Below are positions 6,211-8,561 of a stretch of 8,561 nt of DNA, piece by piece. Under the pieces are notes generated by a model. That model made no database searches, was not told the origin of the DNA, and was given only the letters and a program-made list of their open reading frames with translations. Origin of the DNA: Bacteroidales bacterium (GTDB lineage: Bacteria > Bacteroidota > Bacteroidia > Bacteroidales > PUMT01); NCBI GenBank assembly GCA_007119075.1, contig SKQJ01000166.1, forward strand, positions 1 through 8,561. The letters run 5' to 3'. Made by a program: the position numbers and the translations under genes. Every line of letters starts with the position of its first letter. The stretch's first letter is position 1.

Positions 6211-6807
6211 ATGATTACCCTACTTACAGCCATAATGTTCGCAGTAACGGGTTTCCCCTTTGAAACAGGGGAACCTGAAAGGGTATGGCATGTCATGAAC
6301 GAAAGCCGCCTGGCTATTCACGGCAACACAAACGTGAATGATTTCAGGTGCGAGGTGGACCGGTACTACAGTGCCGATAATCTTCACCTTCATTCATCCC
6401 ATGGAACAACCTACCGGTTTTCCGAAAACGAGATTGTGATCAGCCTTATGGAATTTGATTGCGGCAGAAACCTGATCACAAAGGATTTCAGGGAATCGCT
6501 GAACGCGGACAGGAACCCGGAAATGATGATAAGTTTCCTCTCCCTCGACCGGGTGCCCTCAGATTGCCCTTCAGCCGGGGGCGAAGATATTGCTGGCCGG
6601 CTTGAGGTCAGCATTGCCGGGGTTACAAAGGAAATTGACATTGTTTTCTCGGCCGCCGGGAATGGCAACGGGATAACATACCTGAATGGCAAACACGATT
6701 TCCTGTTCTCTGATTTTGGATTGGTGCCCCCTACCAGAATGCTGGGGCTGATAACTGTGAAGAATGAACTGGAGGTGACTTTTGACCTGGTCCTTGAGGA
6801 ACAATAA
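6211..6807 (+). CDS. Divergent YceI-like exported protein (second of a pair)
   Basis: This 198-aa paralogue keeps the YceI plan at low identity. SRLAIHGNTNVNDFRCEV (32-49) stands for the GTSTLHDW strand, LITKDFRESLNADRNPEMMI (88-107) for the central helix and strand, LEVSIAGVTKEI (131-142) for the paired strands, and DFGLVPPTRMLGL (168-180) for the last loop. Cys47, Cys84 and Cys119 remain. The N-terminus is hydrophobic (residues 3-14) but has no Lys or Arg before the core, odd for a Sec signal. The reading frame stays open upstream to a TAA at 6184 and there encodes RRPYKII, but without ATG, GTG or TTG. Probably periplasmic like its neighbour, perhaps a partner or a barrel with a different ligand. 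It converges on the pantothenate kinase gene with 20 nt between stops. Confidence 0.85.
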   Translation: MITLLTAIMFAVTGFPFETGEPERVWHVMNESRLAIHGNTNVNDFRCEVDRYYSADNLHLHSSHGTTYRFSENEIVISLMEFDCGRNLITKDFRESLNADRNPEMMISFLSLDRVPSDCPSAGGEDIAGRLEVSIAGVTKEIDIVFSAAGNGNGITYLNGKHDFLFSDFGLVPPTRMLGLITVKNELEVTFDLVLEEQ

Positions 6808-6827
6808 AGACCCGAATCCCCCACTTT

Positions 6828-7661
6828 TTATTCATTACTCCCGGCCGCAGGCGATATCGCATATGCTGAACCCACTGCCGTGCTGAATTCGGCGTAATCC
6901 GGAATTATGAATTCCTTTTTAAAAAGCTTACCGAGCCTTTTGAATATATTGTCTGCCTGAGGAAGCCTGACCAGCTTGCCGGTCAGTACGATCTGTTCCA
7001 CATTGTTCTCCCTGGCGGCAAATACACCAAGCACACCGACTGACTGGCACACCAGATTGATCAGCCCGAGGGCCAGATCGGCCTGGCTTGCCTTGTCAGC
7101 ATGTTTCCCGAAATTGGACGCCGTGGCTGTCATCGGTATATTCTCGAGTTCGACCCTTGATATATCACTTATATGCAAGTCAACATTACCCAGATCGCCA
7201 CCTTTTGCCAGATCGACAATATTCTGAAAATCGGTTGAATTAAGAACATAACGGGAGAGGCCTATCAGAGTTCCCCCGCCGATACCTGAACCTCCCAGGT
7301 GCCTGGTCTGCCGTCCCCGGGCATAAACCATGGCCGTGCCCGTACCCATGCTTATTACTACAGCCTTTTTCAGTCCTGCCAGAAACAAGCCTCCGAGGCC
7401 GATCGCATTGAATTCAGGAACACGCTTTAGCGGAACACCGAAAAGATCTTTTTTTCCCAAAAAATCCGCTCCAACGCCTGTTACTGCAATTTCTTCTATA
7501 TCGCCAAGCTTGAGGGAGTATTCATCGATGAATTTGCCAAGAGCGCCTGAAGCAGATGTTACCGGGTCATCTGCCTGAACCGACACAACGCCACATATTG
7601 TGGTTTGACGGAATCCCGCGATTTTTGTGGTTGTTCCACCGATATCAATGCCCAGTATCAT
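6828..7661 (-). CDS. coaW: Type II pantothenate kinase
   Basis: This 277-aa protein is an actin-fold kinase of the eukaryotic/staphylococcal pantothenate kinase type; S. aureus CoaW is about 267 aa. Seen in order: DIGGTTTK (6-13), TGVGAD (61-66), E83-F-N-A as the catalytic Glu motif, MGTGTA (105-110), the glycine-rich GGSGIGGGT (123-131), D-L-x-x-S-D-I (161-167) and ASNFGK (181-186), all typical of this family rather than of BadF or ROK kinases. It would phosphorylate pantothenate, the first step of coenzyme A synthesis, in the cytoplasm. Many Bacteroidota use the unrelated type III enzyme CoaX, so presence of this form is worth noting; whether coaX also exists here cannot be seen. The ATG at 7659-7661 fits the motif position. 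It is monocistronic, divergent from the unknown gene at 7937. Confidence 0.88.
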   Translation of the reverse strand: MILGIDIGGTTTKIAGFRQTTICGVVSVQADDPVTSASGALGKFIDEYSLKLGDIEEIAVTGVGADFLGKKDLFGVPLKRVPEFNAIGLGGLFLAGLKKAVVISMGTGTAMVYARGRQTRHLGGSGIGGGTLIGLSRYVLNSTDFQNIVDLAKGGDLGNVDLHISDISRVELENIPMTATASNFGKHADKASQADLALGLINLVCQSVGVLGVFAARENNVEQIVLTGKLVRLPQADNIFKRLGKLFKKEFIIPDYAEFSTAVGSAYAISPAAGSNE

Positions 7662-7709
7662 AACGAAAATTATATTAGCTAAAAATCAGCGGCACCATGC
7701 CTTCATTGT

Positions 7710-7739
7710 TAAAGATAACATCTTTGCATCAATTCTCAA
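7710..7739 (-). promoter_or_regulatory. Promoter of the pantothenate kinase gene with overlapping dyad
   Basis: On the minus strand TATCTTTA (7710-7717) matches the TAnnTTTG box at all but the last base, and TTG at 7737-7739 is exactly 19 nt upstream. The leader is about 45 nt. A perfect inverted repeat, AAAGAT-AAC-ATCTTT (7711-7725), overlaps the -7 box and could be an operator. Confidence 0.45.
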
Positions 7740-7841
7740 TTATCCTGTCCGGACTTTTGGTTTTCAGATCCTGCAATCATTATGGCGCTTCCTGGTTTAC
7801 AGCATTTTCCCCCGGAAGGGTCGTTCCTTTTTCGATCCTTG

Positions 7842-7875
7842 ATTGCCCTAAAAAGGAAAGTCATCTTTATCTTTG
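7842..7875 (+). promoter_or_regulatory. Promoter of the unknown gene at 7937
   Basis: TATCTTTG (7868-7875) is an exact TAnnTTTG match. ATTG at 7842-7845 lies 22 nt upstream, slightly more than usual for a -33 element. The leader would be about 55 nt. Confidence 0.5.
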
Positions 7876-7936
7876 AACAACAGGATGCCTTTTAAATTGA
7901 AAAAAAATGTGATTTTCGCCCCCGTTCAACCCTGGA

Positions 7937-8518
7937 ATGTATATGAACTCTGTACCGGAACCTTTTTTGTTTAACCCCCTGAAACACCATGCAGGATATA
8001 TTTCCGGATTTATCAAGGAAATCATTGCCTGCCATGAACATGGCCCGGAGAAGCTCATGGGTGAGCTGGTTCTTATCGGAAAATCGCAGACCGACCTGTA
8101 TACCGGGGAAGAAAGATTATCCGGGATAACACGGCAAGTAAGGGAATTCCTGGAAAGCGGCCGACTTCTTGAGGAAAACCGGTATATGGCCTGGCTTGGA
8201 CCGGAAAGGGCCTACAGAAGGATGTCATTAAGCGACGGATCCGAATGGATCCTTTTGCCAGGGAAAACGCCGGGTCGATGGGTTCACATTCATCCCGCAC
8301 GGTACTCGCCATTTTCCCTGAGAGTAAGGGCGGAAACATTGAAAACCGCCATTGCCGTCATATACCATTGCAAGAAATACGGGCTGGATCACTTTGATCC
8401 TGAAGTTGTAAACCAGGTAAGGACAGACCTGCTAAAACAGTCTCCCATGAAGGCACTCTCTCCGCACAAGGGTACGGGTAAGATCATTGGCATAATTGCC
8501 GGAGCCGCATCGGAATGA
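7937..8518 (+). CDS. Conserved-looking protein of unknown function
   Basis: This 193-aa protein belongs to no family that can be named with certainty. There is no signal peptide and no membrane segment, so it should be cytoplasmic. Visible features are FNPLKHH (12-18) near the start; a basic-aromatic middle (ENRYMAWLGPERAYRR, 80-95); HIHPARYSPFSLRVRAETLKTAI (117-139), whose dense His/Arg/Pro/Lys pattern looks like a conserved core; and SPHKGTGKIIGII (175-187) near the end. The pattern is reminiscent of uncharacterised proteins of similar size in other Bacteroidota, from memory only. ATG codons at 7937 and 7943 are both possible starts; the frame is closed by TGA at 7910. Its last five codons including the stop are tandemly duplicated just downstream. 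It is divergent from coaW, with 275 nt between them, but no shared role can be shown. Confidence 0.8.
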   Translation: MYMNSVPEPFLFNPLKHHAGYISGFIKEIIACHEHGPEKLMGELVLIGKSQTDLYTGEERLSGITRQVREFLESGRLLEENRYMAWLGPERAYRRMSLSDGSEWILLPGKTPGRWVHIHPARYSPFSLRVRAETLKTAIAVIYHCKKYGLDHFDPEVVNQVRTDLLKQSPMKALSPHKGTGKIIGIIAGAASE

Positions 8519-8546
8519 AAGCCGCATCGGAATGAAAGCCGCATCA
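8504..8546 (+). repeat. 17-bp tandem repeat duplicating the end of the last gene
   Basis: GCCGCATCGGAATGAAA occurs at 8504-8520 and again, identical, at 8521-8537. A third copy starts at 8538 and departs after GCCGCATC. The first copy encodes the last residues Ala-Ala-Ser-Glu and the TGA stop of the unknown gene, so the stop region has been copied downstream of itself. Translation is unaffected. The third copy runs directly into the dispersed 20-nt repeat. Confidence 0.8.
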
Positions 8547-8561
8547 GCCTTCGGCAGACAA
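8542..8561 (+). repeat. Dispersed 20-nt repeat, copy 2, at the window edge
   Basis: CATCAGCCTTCGGCAGACAA matches 1412-1431 at 19 of 20 positions. It starts 24 nt after the stop codon of the unknown gene and is cut by the end of the window, so its full length and any array beyond are not visible. Confidence 0.7.

Noticed and set aside
6411..6824. 137-codon minus-strand open frame opposite the second YceI gene
   Set aside because: Its translation is low-complexity, rich in Ser and Pro, and it overlaps a clear YceI-like gene on the other strand.
1..8561. CRISPR array, tRNA, rRNA, transposase or defence island
   Set aside because: No spaced identical repeats, no RNA gene folds and no recombinase or nuclease motifs are seen; the only repeats are the short gene-end ones listed.

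Overview
The window looks like chromosomal DNA of a Bacteroidota bacterium, probably an environmental member of the Bacteroidales/Marinilabiliales side of the phylum. Three things point there. The -7 promoter box TAnnTTTG, typical of this phylum, occurs as an exact match upstream of five of the eight transcription units. Start codons have AT-rich leaders with no real Shine-Dalgarno sequence. The protein types also fit: an exported Trp-repeat protein, YceI proteins with the GTSTLHDW motif, and a divergent long GroES. Ten protein genes are supported. There are no RNA genes, no CRISPR array, no transposase and no gene-free stretch longer than 300 bases.

Layout. Positions 1-1345 hold a minus-strand operon: a divergent GroES-like co-chaperone followed 3 nt later by an SDR-fold protein that lacks the catalytic Tyr/Lys pair. 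It has its own promoter (1315-1344) and a good terminator (39-69). Upstream on the same strand is a secreted protein with nine W-x6-W repeats (1450-2400), ending near a strong hairpin (1350-1372). Facing away from it is a plus-strand two-gene operon, a GNAT acetyltransferase and a two-SIS-domain sugar-phosphate isomerase/deaminase (2684-4268). This converges on a minus-strand ROK-family sugar kinase (4373-5242). Divergent from the kinase is a pair of exported YceI-family proteins (5560-6807). The pair converges, with 20 nt between, on a type II pantothenate kinase (6828-7661). The last gene, divergent from that kinase, is a conserved-looking protein of unknown function (7937-8518).

How the genes relate. 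The GNAT, SIS and ROK proteins could together handle a phosphorylated or N-acetylated amino sugar, but only the GNAT-SIS link is an operon; the ROK link is adjacency alone. The YceI pair probably works in the periplasm. The pantothenate kinase would commit pantothenate to coenzyme A.

No clear new defence or mobile system is visible. The least expected structure is a short dispersed repeat. A 20-nt word at 1412-1431 recurs with one mismatch at 8542-8561, the last bases of the window. Both copies lie at the 3' end of a gene, beside duplications of that gene's final codons or stop region. This suggests a small repetitive element that inserts just after stop codons. Second-tier oddities are the catalytically defective SDR paired with an atypical GroES, a ROK kinase without its zinc site, and the Trp-repeat secreted protein.
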